NCBI GenBank assembly: GCA_903871435.1
Contig: CAIQGU010000423.1
Span: 1 to 6,012, forward strand
Direction: 5' to 3'
DNA: 6,012 nt
Source: an uncultured Burkholderiales bacterium
GTDB taxonomy: Bacteria; Pseudomonadota; Gammaproteobacteria; Burkholderiales; Burkholderiaceae_F
Made by a program: the position numbers and the translations under genes. The notes below the pieces were generated by a model. The model was not told the DNA's origin, did not search any database, and saw only the letters and a list, made by a program, of their open reading frames with translations. Shown piece by piece: positions 1-6,012 of the stretch (the first letter of the stretch is position 1; each line of letters starts with the position of its first letter).

Positions 1-233
1 ACCGAGTACGTCACCGTCTTTTCCAGGCAAAGCGGACCCGGCTGTCGGGCCATCGGCCGACGTCCTCGGCCTGTCGCAGCGGGCGCGACGCGACCGTGGT
101 CGCCTTCATATCCCGGTGCGCCGCAAAGCCTACACCCGCTTGTCAGCGCAAAAGGCCGATTTCCCCGCATGCGCACGCGGGATAGCCGGTCTACTCTGGT
201 CCGGCCCCCCAAGCCAATGGAGGATGTTGACCG
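1..233. other. Left-end region with no supportable gene
   Basis: This stretch lies downstream of the PsiE-family gene. I read all six frames. Some stay open, but none shows a recognisable protein motif or a ribosome binding site. The best minus-strand candidate is a 32-codon ATG frame at 11-109, which has no Shine-Dalgarno and no familiar sequence. Two weak dyads are present: GCGACC/GGTCGC at 90-103 and GCCGG/CCGGC at 185-205. The second lies about 30 bases after the psiE stop, but no T-run follows it in the direction of transcription, so it is at best a poor terminator. The region may be spacer or the decayed end of a neighbouring gene. Confidence 0.5.
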
Positions 234-740
234 CTACGCCGTGCCGCGCCGAGTCTCGCCGCCCGCCTGGTCGCGCAGCAGCCAGCTCACTACGCCCAGC
301 ACCAGGGTTACGACGCCAAGAGCGGCGATCGTGCTGGCCGGCGTGCTGCCGGTGTCCAGGATCACGAACTTGCGGCTGATGGCCAACATGGCGATGAGCA
401 GTACCGTGCGCACCTGCACCACGCTGTCGCGCCGCAGGGCCGCGCGCACGATCGAATGCTTGAATTCCATCGCGATCAGCACGGTGAAGATGGCGCCGAA
501 CAGCGACTGGAAAACCTCGTGGTCCAGGGGGTCGATGGCGCCGGCAACCAGCAGCGGCACCACGCGCCGGTACAGCTGCAGCAGGGCGATGACGATAGTC
601 CCCGCGATGATCAAACTCACGGCCACCACCACCATCTGTTCGAAGCGCTCGTAGGCGTTCATCAGCCGCCATTGCAGGCGGAACTCCGAGAACGTCGTGC
701 GGCGCGGTGCCGCGGGGGTGGCATCGGCGTTGACGGACAT
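234..740 (-). CDS. psiE: PsiE-family (phosphate-starvation-inducible E) inner-membrane protein
   Basis: The product is a 168-residue integral membrane protein of the PsiE family. The molecular function of the family is not established; it is named for phosphate-starvation induction in E. coli. Four hydrophobic segments are visible at about residues 36-57, 77-93, 109-127 and 136-155. The family-like stretch is VRTVLLIAMLAISRKFVILD, at about residues 110-129, where a charged RK pair and an Asp flank the third helix. The start is uncertain. ATG at 740 has no clear Shine-Dalgarno. A TTG at 815 overlaps the hsp20 stop but would place a strong hairpin inside the gene. An internal ATG at 662 would still keep all four helices. 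It follows the second hsp20 gene by 71 bases and is probably the last gene of the chaperone cluster. PsiE homologues also occur in heat-resistance islands, which suits a role in envelope stress, although that is inference. Confidence 0.85.
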   Translation of the reverse strand: MSVNADATPAAPRRTTFSEFRLQWRLMNAYERFEQMVVVAVSLIIAGTIVIALLQLYRRVVPLLVAGAIDPLDHEVFQSLFGAIFTVLIAMEFKHSIVRAALRRDSVVQVRTVLLIAMLAISRKFVILDTGSTPASTIAALGVVTLVLGVVSWLLRDQAGGETRRGTA

Positions 741-780
741 GGTGCAGGGCCAAACGGTCGAATCGGGCGCTTCGGGAGCA

Positions 781-808
781 GCCTTCGCCGCGCAGGCGCG
801 GCGAAGGC
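781..808 (-). terminator. Perfect 13-bp hairpin after the second hsp20 gene
   Basis: Bases 781-793 (GCCTTCGCCGCGC) are the exact reverse complement of 796-808, separated by only two bases. The dyad begins four bases beyond the hsp20 stop codon at 812. In the minus-strand transcript it would form a very stable GC-rich stem. No U-run follows it, so it is not a textbook intrinsic terminator. It may be a 3' mRNA-stabilising or attenuating structure that lowers expression of the downstream psiE gene. Confidence 0.5.
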
Positions 809-811
809 CGG

Positions 812-1192
812 TCAAGCCGCCGTGACGGTGATGCGGCGCGGCTGGGCATGCTCCTGCTTGGGTATGCGCAGGGCCAGCACGCCGTCCTTGAGGTTGGCCT
901 GGATGCGCGCCGTGTCCAGCTCACGGCTCAGCGTGAAGCTGCGCCGGTAGCGCGGCACGCGCACCTCGGCGTAGATGGCCTCGAGACCTTCGGGCGTAAA
1001 GGGCTCCACCTCGCCCTCGATCAGCAGGGCGTCGCCCTCCACCTTCAGCTCGAGTTTGTCCTTGCGCACCCCGGGCATGTCAGCCAGCAGGGTGATGCCC
1101 GAGGCGTCCTCGAACACGTCCACGTTGGGCAGCACGGCGCGCGGCAGTTCGGGCGCGGCGCCGCCGCGGGTGGGTTGCTTGTTGTCGCTCAT
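812..1192 (-). CDS. hsp20: Hsp20/alpha-crystallin small heat-shock protein (second of pair)
   Basis: This is a 126-residue ATP-independent holdase that binds unfolding proteins in the cytoplasm and passes them to ATP-driven chaperones. The N-terminal arm is short (about residues 1-20) and polar. The alpha-crystallin domain spans about 21-112, starting PNVDVFEDASG and ending with the hallmark LKDGVLALRIPK strand (101-112). The C-terminal tail carries the I-x-V anchor motif (ITV, 121-123) used in oligomer assembly. The start is set at ATG 1192 because AGGAG lies eight bases upstream. A GTG at 1222 that overlaps the previous stop has no comparable site. It lies 26 bases after the first hsp20 gene and is surely co-transcribed with it. 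The two Hsp20s differ clearly in sequence and arm length, so this is not a recent duplication; they may form mixed oligomers. Confidence 0.95.
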   Translation of the reverse strand: MSDNKQPTRGGAAPELPRAVLPNVDVFEDASGITLLADMPGVRKDKLELKVEGDALLIEGEVEPFTPEGLEAIYAEVRVPRYRRSFTLSRELDTARIQANLKDGVLALRIPKQEHAQPRRITVTAA

Positions 1193-1218
1193 GATGGGTT
1201 CTCCTCGCACGATGCGCG

Positions 1219-1671
1219 TCACTGCACGGTGATGCGCTTGGGTTGGGCCGACTCGCGCAGGGCGATGCTCACCTGCAGCACGCCATCGCGGTAGCTGGCG
1301 TTGACACGGGCCGGGTCCACGTCGTCCGGCAGGGTGACGGCGCGGGTGAAGCTGCCGGTGCCGCGCTCGCGCGTGTACACCTGCACCTTGGGGTCGCCCG
1401 TGGGGATGCCCGCGGGGCGCTCGCCAGAGATGCGCAGCACGCCGCGGTCCAGGGTGACGTCGATTTTGGCCGGCTCCAGGCCAGGCGCAAAGGCATACAC
1501 CTCCACGCTGGCAGGCGTGCGGCCGATGTTCACGGCGGGCACCGTGCCGGGCATGGCCGAGCGGATGCTGCTGGCCAGGCCCGACGTGCCGAATGCCTCG
1601 TCCAGCTCGCGGCGCAGCCGCTCGAACTGGCCAAACAAGCTGTTCGGGTAGTTCAGGAACGATTCGTACAT
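1219..1671 (-). CDS. hsp20: Hsp20/alpha-crystallin small heat-shock protein (first of pair)
   Basis: This is a 150-residue small heat-shock protein, an ATP-independent cytoplasmic holdase. The N-terminal arm (about 1-45) contains a hydrophobic, aromatic start (MYESFLNYPNSLFGQF) and a charged helix rich in Arg and Glu, as is usual for bacterial class A Hsp20s. The alpha-crystallin domain runs from about 46 to 140 and includes RGVLRISGERP and YRDGVLQVSIAL, the two conserved G-V-L strands. The tail ends PKRITVQ, with the I-x-V oligomer anchor at 147-149. ATG at 1671 is chosen because AGGAG lies seven bases upstream; a GTG two codons earlier sits too close to that site. No convincing promoter was found in the 74 bases before it, so transcription from groES/groEL is plausible. 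It is followed closely by the second hsp20 gene. Confidence 0.95.
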   Translation of the reverse strand: MYESFLNYPNSLFGQFERLRRELDEAFGTSGLASSIRSAMPGTVPAVNIGRTPASVEVYAFAPGLEPAKIDVTLDRGVLRISGERPAGIPTGDPKVQVYTRERGTGSFTRAVTLPDDVDPARVNASYRDGVLQVSIALRESAQPKRITVQ

Positions 1672-1745
1672 GTTCACTCTCCTCGCAGATTCACACTATC
1701 CGCGGCGGACGGCGGCTGCCTGGTGCCGGCGGGCCGCCTGTCCGA
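1672..1745 (-). other. GC-rich spacer before the hsp20 pair
   Basis: The 74 bases between the small membrane ORF and the first hsp20 gene are GC-rich and contain short self-complementary runs, for example GGCG/CGCC around 1729-1739. I see no sigma-32-type CTTGAA, no sigma-70 hexamers and no CIRCE repeat on the minus strand. The only clear signal is the AGGAG ribosome binding site next to the hsp20 start. Confidence 0.4.
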
Positions 1746-1820
1746 CTACTTGCGGACGATGAGATAGGCCACGGTGATGAAGACCACCAGGCCGCCGAAA
1801 ATGGCCAACAGCGTGTCCAC
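1746..1820 (-). CDS. Possible 24-residue single-span membrane peptide after groEL
   Basis: This is a short frame starting at GTG 1820 and ending at TAG 1746, encoding 24 residues. Almost the whole peptide is one hydrophobic helix (LLAIFGGLVVFITVAYLIV) followed by a basic Arg-Lys end. That shape is typical of single-span bacterial micro-proteins with the positive end on the cytoplasmic side. The frame is open further upstream, through the groEL 3' end, but offers no better start after the groEL stop. GTG at 1820 has AAGGAG nine bases upstream, which favours this short form. It lies between groEL and the hsp20 pair on the same strand. I do not recognise a family and assign no function. It could also be the end of a longer frame overlapping groEL from an ATG at 1967, which seems less likely because that part is proline- and arginine-rich shadow sequence. 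Confidence 0.55.
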   Translation of the reverse strand: MDTLLAIFGGLVVFITVAYLIVRK

Positions 1821-1829
1821 CTTGTCGTA

Positions 1830-1835
1830 CTCCTT
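1830..1835 (-). promoter_or_regulatory. Ribosome binding site AAGGAG of the small membrane ORF
   Basis: AAGGAG on the minus strand, nine bases before the GTG at 1820. It is as strong as the groES site and is the main reason to believe that the short frame is translated and starts there. It begins just after the groEL 3' hairpin. Confidence 0.5.
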
Positions 1836-1839
1836 GCCC

Positions 1840-1896
1840 GCGCCCGGCTGCGCCCGCGGACCCGCCTCAACAGGGGCCGGGTGCGCGGCCGGGCGC
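1840..1896 (-). terminator. Imperfect hairpin just after groEL
   Basis: Bases 1840-1848 (GCGCCCGGC) pair exactly with 1888-1896. Inside them, 1855-1864 pairs with 1878-1887 with one mismatch, leaving a six-base bulge at 1849-1854 and a 13-base loop. The structure starts ten bases after the groEL stop in the transcript. No U-run follows, so it is probably a partial terminator or mRNA-stabilising stem that sets the ratio between groESL and downstream hsp20 message. It could also be chance pairing in GC-rich DNA. Confidence 0.4.
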
Positions 1897-1905
1897 GCCG
1901 GGCGA

Positions 1906-3561
<1,656 letters not shown>

Positions 3562-3882
3562 TCAGGCGGCTTTCTTGAGGGAGTCGCGCGAGGTGGACTC
3601 GATGATCCCGAGCACATCTTCCTCGCGCAGCACCAGGAATTCCTGGTCATCGAGCTTCACCGTCTGGCCTGCATACTTGCCGAAAAGAACCTTCTCTCCG
3701 GTCTTCACCTGCAAGGCGCGGACGCTGCCGTCCTGCAGCAGCCGGCCATTGCCTACGGCGATCACTTCGCCCTGTTCGGGCTTCTCGCCCGCGGTATCGG
3801 GGATGACAATTCCGGATGCCGTCTGCTTCTGCTGCTCAAGGCGCCTGACGATAATCCGGTCGTAAAGGGGACGGATCTGCAT
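3562..3882 (-). CDS. groES: Co-chaperonin GroES (10 kDa)
   Basis: This 106-residue protein forms the heptameric lid of the GroEL cage in the cytoplasm. The fold is complete: an N-terminal strand [10 protein letters not shown], a mobile loop at about 16-33 with the GroEL-binding hydrophobic tripeptide Ile25-Val26-Ile27 (Ile-Val-Leu in E. coli), a roof region GNGRLLQDG at 44-52, and the C-terminal strand [16 protein letters not shown]. It is about ten residues longer than E. coli GroES (97 residues). The extra [11 protein letters not shown] is a polar, basic tail beyond the usual end, which supports an accessory copy. ATG at 3882 has AAGGAG eight bases upstream. It is the first gene of the chaperone operon, with a sigma-32-like promoter about 130 bases before it. 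Confidence 0.98.
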   Translation of the reverse strand: MQIRPLYDRIIVRRLEQQKQTASGIVIPDTAGEKPEQGEVIAVGNGRLLQDGSVRALQVKTGEKVLFGKYAGQTVKLDDQEFLVLREEDVLGIIESTSRDSLKKAA

Positions 3883-4013
3883 GCTGCAATCTCCTTATTC
3901 GATATCAGATTATGGAAATGGCCGGTACCGCGTGCGCTTCGGAGCGAGCATGAACGACACCCAGGCAGCGCGATGGCAATACGCGCCGCGCGCAGCGCGG
4001 CCGGCCGTGCCCG
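3883..4013 (-). promoter_or_regulatory. 5' leader of groES
   Basis: If transcription starts just after the sigma-32-like box, groES has an unusually long leader of about 125 nt. It contains a GC hairpin, CCGCGC/GCGCGG with a three-base loop at 3986-4000. It also has a weak dyad, AATCT/AGATT, that would partly cover the AAGGAG site near the start codon. The second could act as a temperature-sensitive switch, but at five base pairs this is weak. No CIRCE repeat is present. A lone CATAAT at 3909-3914 resembles a -10 box but lacks a partner -35. Confidence 0.35.
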
Positions 4014-4042
4014 AGTTAGGGTCGAGGCTGCGGGCCTTCAAG
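4014..4042 (-). promoter_or_regulatory. Sigma-32 (heat-shock) promoter of groESL
   Basis: On the minus strand CTTGAA (4042-4037) is followed after 15 bases by CCCTAACT (4021-4014). The known RpoH consensus is CTTGAA, 13-15 bases, CCCCATNT. The -35 box is a full match, and the flanking CTTGAAGG resembles the E. coli groE promoter. The -10 keeps the CCC, the central A and the final T. It lies in the only sizeable gap before groES, directly after the upstream gene's stop at 4060. Confidence 0.65.
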
Positions 4043-4059
4043 TACCCAATTTTTGGGAG

Positions 4060-4698
4060 CTACCGGGAAATAATGATCCGGCTTACGCGGCCCAGGTGGT
4101 ACCGGGTTCGGCAAACGCGCGTCCCGACCGGAGCCTTGACATCCACTGGACACGGCAGTCTGCGGCCGCCGTCGTGCGCAAGGGTGTCGTCCTCGGCCGT
4201 GCTGCGCCAGACCCCGCCGCGAACCGGCCGGAACTTCCAGCGGATGTAGCCAACCCTGGCACCCAGACGCAGCATCTCTTCGCGGTCGGGTGCCTCGGCC
4301 ACCACCAATGTGCCGGCGGCGCCGTTGAACGGATCTTCTCCAAATGCCTGCCGGCATTCGAGTGCCTCGCGCTCCGAGGCCCCGATGGTGTTGCAGCCGC
4401 GGCGCTCGTCGCGGTCCAGTTCCCACGCACCGAGTTGCCAGGCGGCATCGAGCATGGCGCCATCGAGGCCTGCGATCGCGTTCCAGTTCGCGTTGATCTG
4501 GAGGGCAGACCCGGGCACGGGCCGGCGACCAACGGGGATCTTGCCGCTGGCGTTGGCCGCGGGGTCGGGCCTGTAGCCGTGCCAGTGCAAGATGAGAAGC
4601 AATGGCGTATTGGCGCGGGGCAGCGCGGTCAGGGTGACAGCAAACAGCGGGAGCCGGACGGAATCGATCTGTTCGGCAATTTTGTCAAAAAGCTCCAT
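4060..4698 (-). CDS. Unrecognised 212-residue cytoplasmic protein
   Basis: I do not recognise a named family. The frame is convincingly coding: ATG at 4698 has GGAGG six bases upstream, and the composition is that of a normal soluble protein. No signal peptide or membrane helix is visible; a hydrophobic run at about 33-38 (LLLILHWHGY follows) is too short to span a membrane. Notable parts are that HWHGY stretch (about 38-42), a region rich in Trp and acidic residues (AMLDAAWQLGAWELDRDERR, 81-100), four Cys (102, 115, 183, 196), and a basic, beta-looking C-terminus. It sits 108 bases after the BLUF gene and directly before the groES promoter, on the same strand, so it may be co-transcribed with the BLUF gene. 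An in-frame ATG at 4734 is possible but has no better ribosome site. Confidence 0.75.
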   Translation of the reverse strand: MELFDKIAEQIDSVRLPLFAVTLTALPRANTPLLLILHWHGYRPDPAANASGKIPVGRRPVPGSALQINANWNAIAGLDGAMLDAAWQLGAWELDRDERRGCNTIGASEREALECRQAFGEDPFNGAAGTLVVAEAPDREEMLRLGARVGYIRWKFRPVRGGVWRSTAEDDTLAHDGGRRLPCPVDVKAPVGTRVCRTRYHLGRVSRIIISR

Positions 4699-4741
4699 CG
4701 CAACCCTCCATTGGCTGGGGACGACGATGGCCAAAATCTAC

Positions 4742-4801
4742 CAAAAAATCCTGGCTCCGTTGCCATCAGGCTGGACGCCGTGCCGAAGCTGCGTCGGCGT
4801 C
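4742..4801 (-). terminator. Weak terminator-like region after the BLUF gene
   Basis: The spacer after the BLUF stop holds a perfect 7-bp dyad (GACGCCG/CGGCGTC, 4774-4801). Farther on in the minus transcript is a small TGGC/GCCA stem followed by GGATTTTTT. The U-run is genuine, but the stem next to it is only four pairs, so termination would be partial at best. Confidence 0.3.
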
Positions 4802-4806
4802 ACCGG

Positions 4807-5301
4807 TCAGTCGGGAACTGGCACCTGGCCCGTCAGGTCTCCGGTCTCGAGATGCGCCAGATGGAGCCGCAGCGTCGCCGCATTGGACTCGCTCCTGGCC
4901 GATTGGAGAGCGTCGAGCAGCACCTCGCGTATGTCGGTGGGCTCAACCAGTTCCATGTCCCAGTCGGGAAATACGCGCTCGCGCGCTTCGCTATCCTCGC
5001 TCAGTAGTACGATGGATTCATGGCGTGTGTCGGTGCGCAGTTGTTCCATCAGTTCGGCGACACTGGCCTGCGGCCCCTCCAACCACTGGAAGAAGATTCC
5101 TCCGCCGAAGACCAGCATTCCGGTAATGCCCCGGGCAGGATTGTTACGCCGGGCCGATGCAATGATTTCCGCGACGACAGCATCGTCTACGCCAACCGCG
5201 GCGCGGCTGCAGTAGACCAGGTTGTAAATCATGGGCAGTCCGCGGCCCTGCCCCGGCTCGTCGCCATAGGCGTCCATCCAATCTGCCGGAGAACTGCTCA
5301 T
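4807..5301 (-). CDS. BLUF-domain blue-light (FAD) sensor protein
   Basis: This 164-residue protein is a single BLUF photoreceptor domain (about residues 24-118) plus a 45-residue tail without a recognisable output domain. BLUF domains bind FAD, and blue light shifts the hydrogen bonds around the flavin. The key residues fall at the right spacing from AppA: Tyr30 in LVYCS, Asn54 in RRNN, Gln72 in FFQWLEG, and Trp114 in FPDWDM. So the photocycle machinery appears intact. Stand-alone BLUF proteins of this kind act through partner proteins; the partner here is unknown, and the adjacent downstream gene is a candidate. The start is uncertain. ATG 5301 has a weak AGGGA upstream, whereas ATG 5232 would begin right at the domain (MIYNLVYCS) but has no clear ribosome site. 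Confidence 0.93.
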   Translation of the reverse strand: MSSSPADWMDAYGDEPGQGRGLPMIYNLVYCSRAAVGVDDAVVAEIIASARRNNPARGITGMLVFGGGIFFQWLEGPQASVAELMEQLRTDTRHESIVLLSEDSEARERVFPDWDMELVEPTDIREVLLDALQSARSESNAATLRLHLAHLETGDLTGQVPVPD

Positions 5302-5648
5302 CGGTTGGGTCCCTGGAAAGTCCCTGGCGTGTTGCGCTGCACACGTACGGCTCCGAACTTAGCATATGCGCTTGCCTGCGCGTAAGACCGCTCGTCAGGT
5401 CACGGGGCGCTCGCGGCAGGCGCAATTCGATAATCAAATTCGGTTTGATCAACAGCGGGGGGAAACATCGACCCAATTCCCTGTGGTCGACATTGCCGTC
5501 CCCGGGCTGCCACAATCCCCAAAGACGCGCGGGTAAAACACCCGAAATCTCGCTTAGCCATACTCTCTACGCCGCATTTCCTGCGCATGGTTTGAATTGG
5601 CAGCCCTATGAACACGCACAAAGGCATTGCATCTTGATTCGGCCCTGG
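5302..5648. promoter_or_regulatory. Divergent intergenic region between BLUF and acylase genes
   Basis: About 350 bases without a supportable gene, presumably holding promoters in both directions. I find no strong sigma-70 or sigma-32 promoter. Visible structure includes a direct repeat GTCCCTGG at 5309-5316 and 5320-5327 (11-base period) just before the BLUF start, and the palindrome GCATATGC at 5362-5369. It also includes the dyads ATCAAA/TTTGAT (5433-5449), TCGACC/GGTCGA (5468-5490) and CGGGT/ACCCG (5530-5544). The stretch is less GC-rich than the flanking genes, as expected for regulatory DNA. Confidence 0.5.
5433..5449. promoter_or_regulatory. Candidate operator: 17-bp palindrome
   Basis: ATCAAA-TTCGG-TTTGAT, a perfect 6-bp inverted repeat with a 5-base centre, lies in an AT-rich patch of an otherwise GC-rich divergent region. 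Size and symmetry suit a dimeric regulator binding between the two divergent genes. The regulator is unknown. Confidence 0.3.
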
Positions 5649-6012
5649 ATGAAATGGTCGGCCGCGGCGCTGGCGGGCGCGCTCTTGCTTGCCGCTTGCC
5701 TGCTTTGGCTTGCGCTGCGCGCCAGCCTGCCGACACTCGACGGCGCTGTCGTTCGGCACGAACTCTCCGGGCCGGTGACGATTTCGCGCGACGACCTGGG
5801 CGTGGCCACGATCATTGGTCGCAACCGGCTCGACGTGGCCTTCGCCACCGGTTATGCGCACGCGCAGGATCGCCTTTTCCAGATGGACCTGTTGCGCCGG
5901 GCCGGTGCGGGCGAGCTCTCCGAACTCCTTGGTACGCGCACGCTGCCCGTGGACCGCTCGCGCCGCCTGCACCGCTTCCGTGCCCGCGCGCATGCCACGT
6001 TCGATGCCCTGC
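5649..6012 (+). CDS. Penicillin-acylase family protein, N-terminal part (runs off window)
   Basis: The first 121 residues of a penicillin amidase/acylase (Ntn-hydrolase) family protein; these enzymes hydrolyse amide bonds of penicillins, acyl-homoserine lactones or related acyl amides after self-cleavage into two chains. The family's N-terminal signature is clear: VTISRDDLGVATI (43-55) followed by FATGYAHAQDRLFQMDLLRR (65-84) and GELSELLG (88-95). The catalytic Ser of the beta chain lies beyond the window, so activity and substrate cannot be judged. Residues 5-23 form a hydrophobic N-terminal segment that includes LAAC (14-17), which fits a lipobox, but it continues hydrophobic after the Cys, so a membrane anchor or Sec signal is equally possible. 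The start is uncertain: ATG 5649 lacks a Shine-Dalgarno, and in-frame TTG 5634 has AAAGG upstream. It is divergent from the chaperone and BLUF genes and probably unrelated to them. Confidence 0.9.
   Translation, partial: MKWSAAALAGALLLAACLLWLALRASLPTLDGAVVRHELSGPVTISRDDLGVATIIGRNRLDVAFATGYAHAQDRLFQMDLLRRAGAGELSELLGTRTLPVDRSRRLHRFRARAHATFDAL

Noticed and set aside
11..109. A 32-codon minus-strand ATG frame at the left edge
   Set aside because: It has no Shine-Dalgarno, no known motif and is too short to judge; it was not called a gene.
130..924. A 264-codon minus-strand open frame overlapping psiE and the end of hsp20
   Set aside because: It is Arg/Pro/Ala-rich shadow sequence in another frame; the PsiE frame shows proper transmembrane helices and family residues.
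3897..3922. ROSE or fourU type RNA thermometer over the groES ribosome site
   Set aside because: There is no UUGCU-like anti-Shine-Dalgarno and no UUUU opposite AGGA; only a 5-bp dyad, kept as a weak remark in the leader entry.
3883..4059. CIRCE (HrcA operator) before groES
   Set aside because: I looked for TTAGCACTC-N9-GAGTGCTAA and near matches on both strands; only an unrelated GAGTTAGG is present.
5400..5993. A 197-codon minus-strand open frame antisense to the acylase
   Set aside because: The plus-strand acylase signature is unmistakable here, and the minus frame shows no motif or ribosome site.

Overview
The window looks like a piece of a GC-rich beta-proteobacterial chromosome, most likely Burkholderiales. 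This rests on the overall protein character (a GroEL/GroES pair of proteobacterial type, paired Hsp20s, a BLUF protein, a penicillin-acylase family protein) and on the strongly G/C-ending codons. It is inference; nothing in the window fixes the genus.

Layout. Bases 1-233 hold no gene I can support. From 234 to 5301 every supported gene lies on the minus strand, so transcription runs right to left. In order of transcription these are: a BLUF blue-light sensor (4807-5301); an unrecognised 212-residue protein (4060-4698); groES (3562-3882); groEL (1906-3528); a possible 24-residue single-helix membrane peptide (1746-1820); two different small heat-shock proteins of the Hsp20/alpha-crystallin family (1219-1671 and 812-1192); and a PsiE-family membrane protein (234-740). 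Bases 5302-5648 are a divergent intergenic region. At 5649 the first 121 codons of a penicillin-acylase family (Ntn-hydrolase) gene begin on the plus strand and run off the window.

How they fit together. groES, groEL, the small peptide, both Hsp20 genes and psiE are closely spaced on one strand. A good sigma-32-like heat-shock promoter (CTTGAA, 15 nt, CCCTAACT) sits in front of groES, and no CIRCE operator is visible. I read this as a stress-protection cluster: the Hsp20 pair holds unfolding proteins, GroEL/GroES refolds them, and PsiE and the small peptide act in the membrane. GroEL lacks the usual Gly-Gly-Met tail and GroES carries a C-terminal extension, so this is probably an accessory groESL copy rather than the housekeeping one. 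The Hsp20 + PsiE pairing recalls the known transmissible heat-resistance islands (LHR/tLST), but the ClpK, FtsH, YfdX, HdeD and DegP genes typical of those islands are not in this window.

Most interesting points: the merged GroESL/Hsp20/Hsp20/PsiE layout, the membrane micro-ORF just after groEL, the tail-less GroEL with all catalytic and substrate-contact residues intact, and the unrecognised gene between a light sensor and a heat-shock operon.
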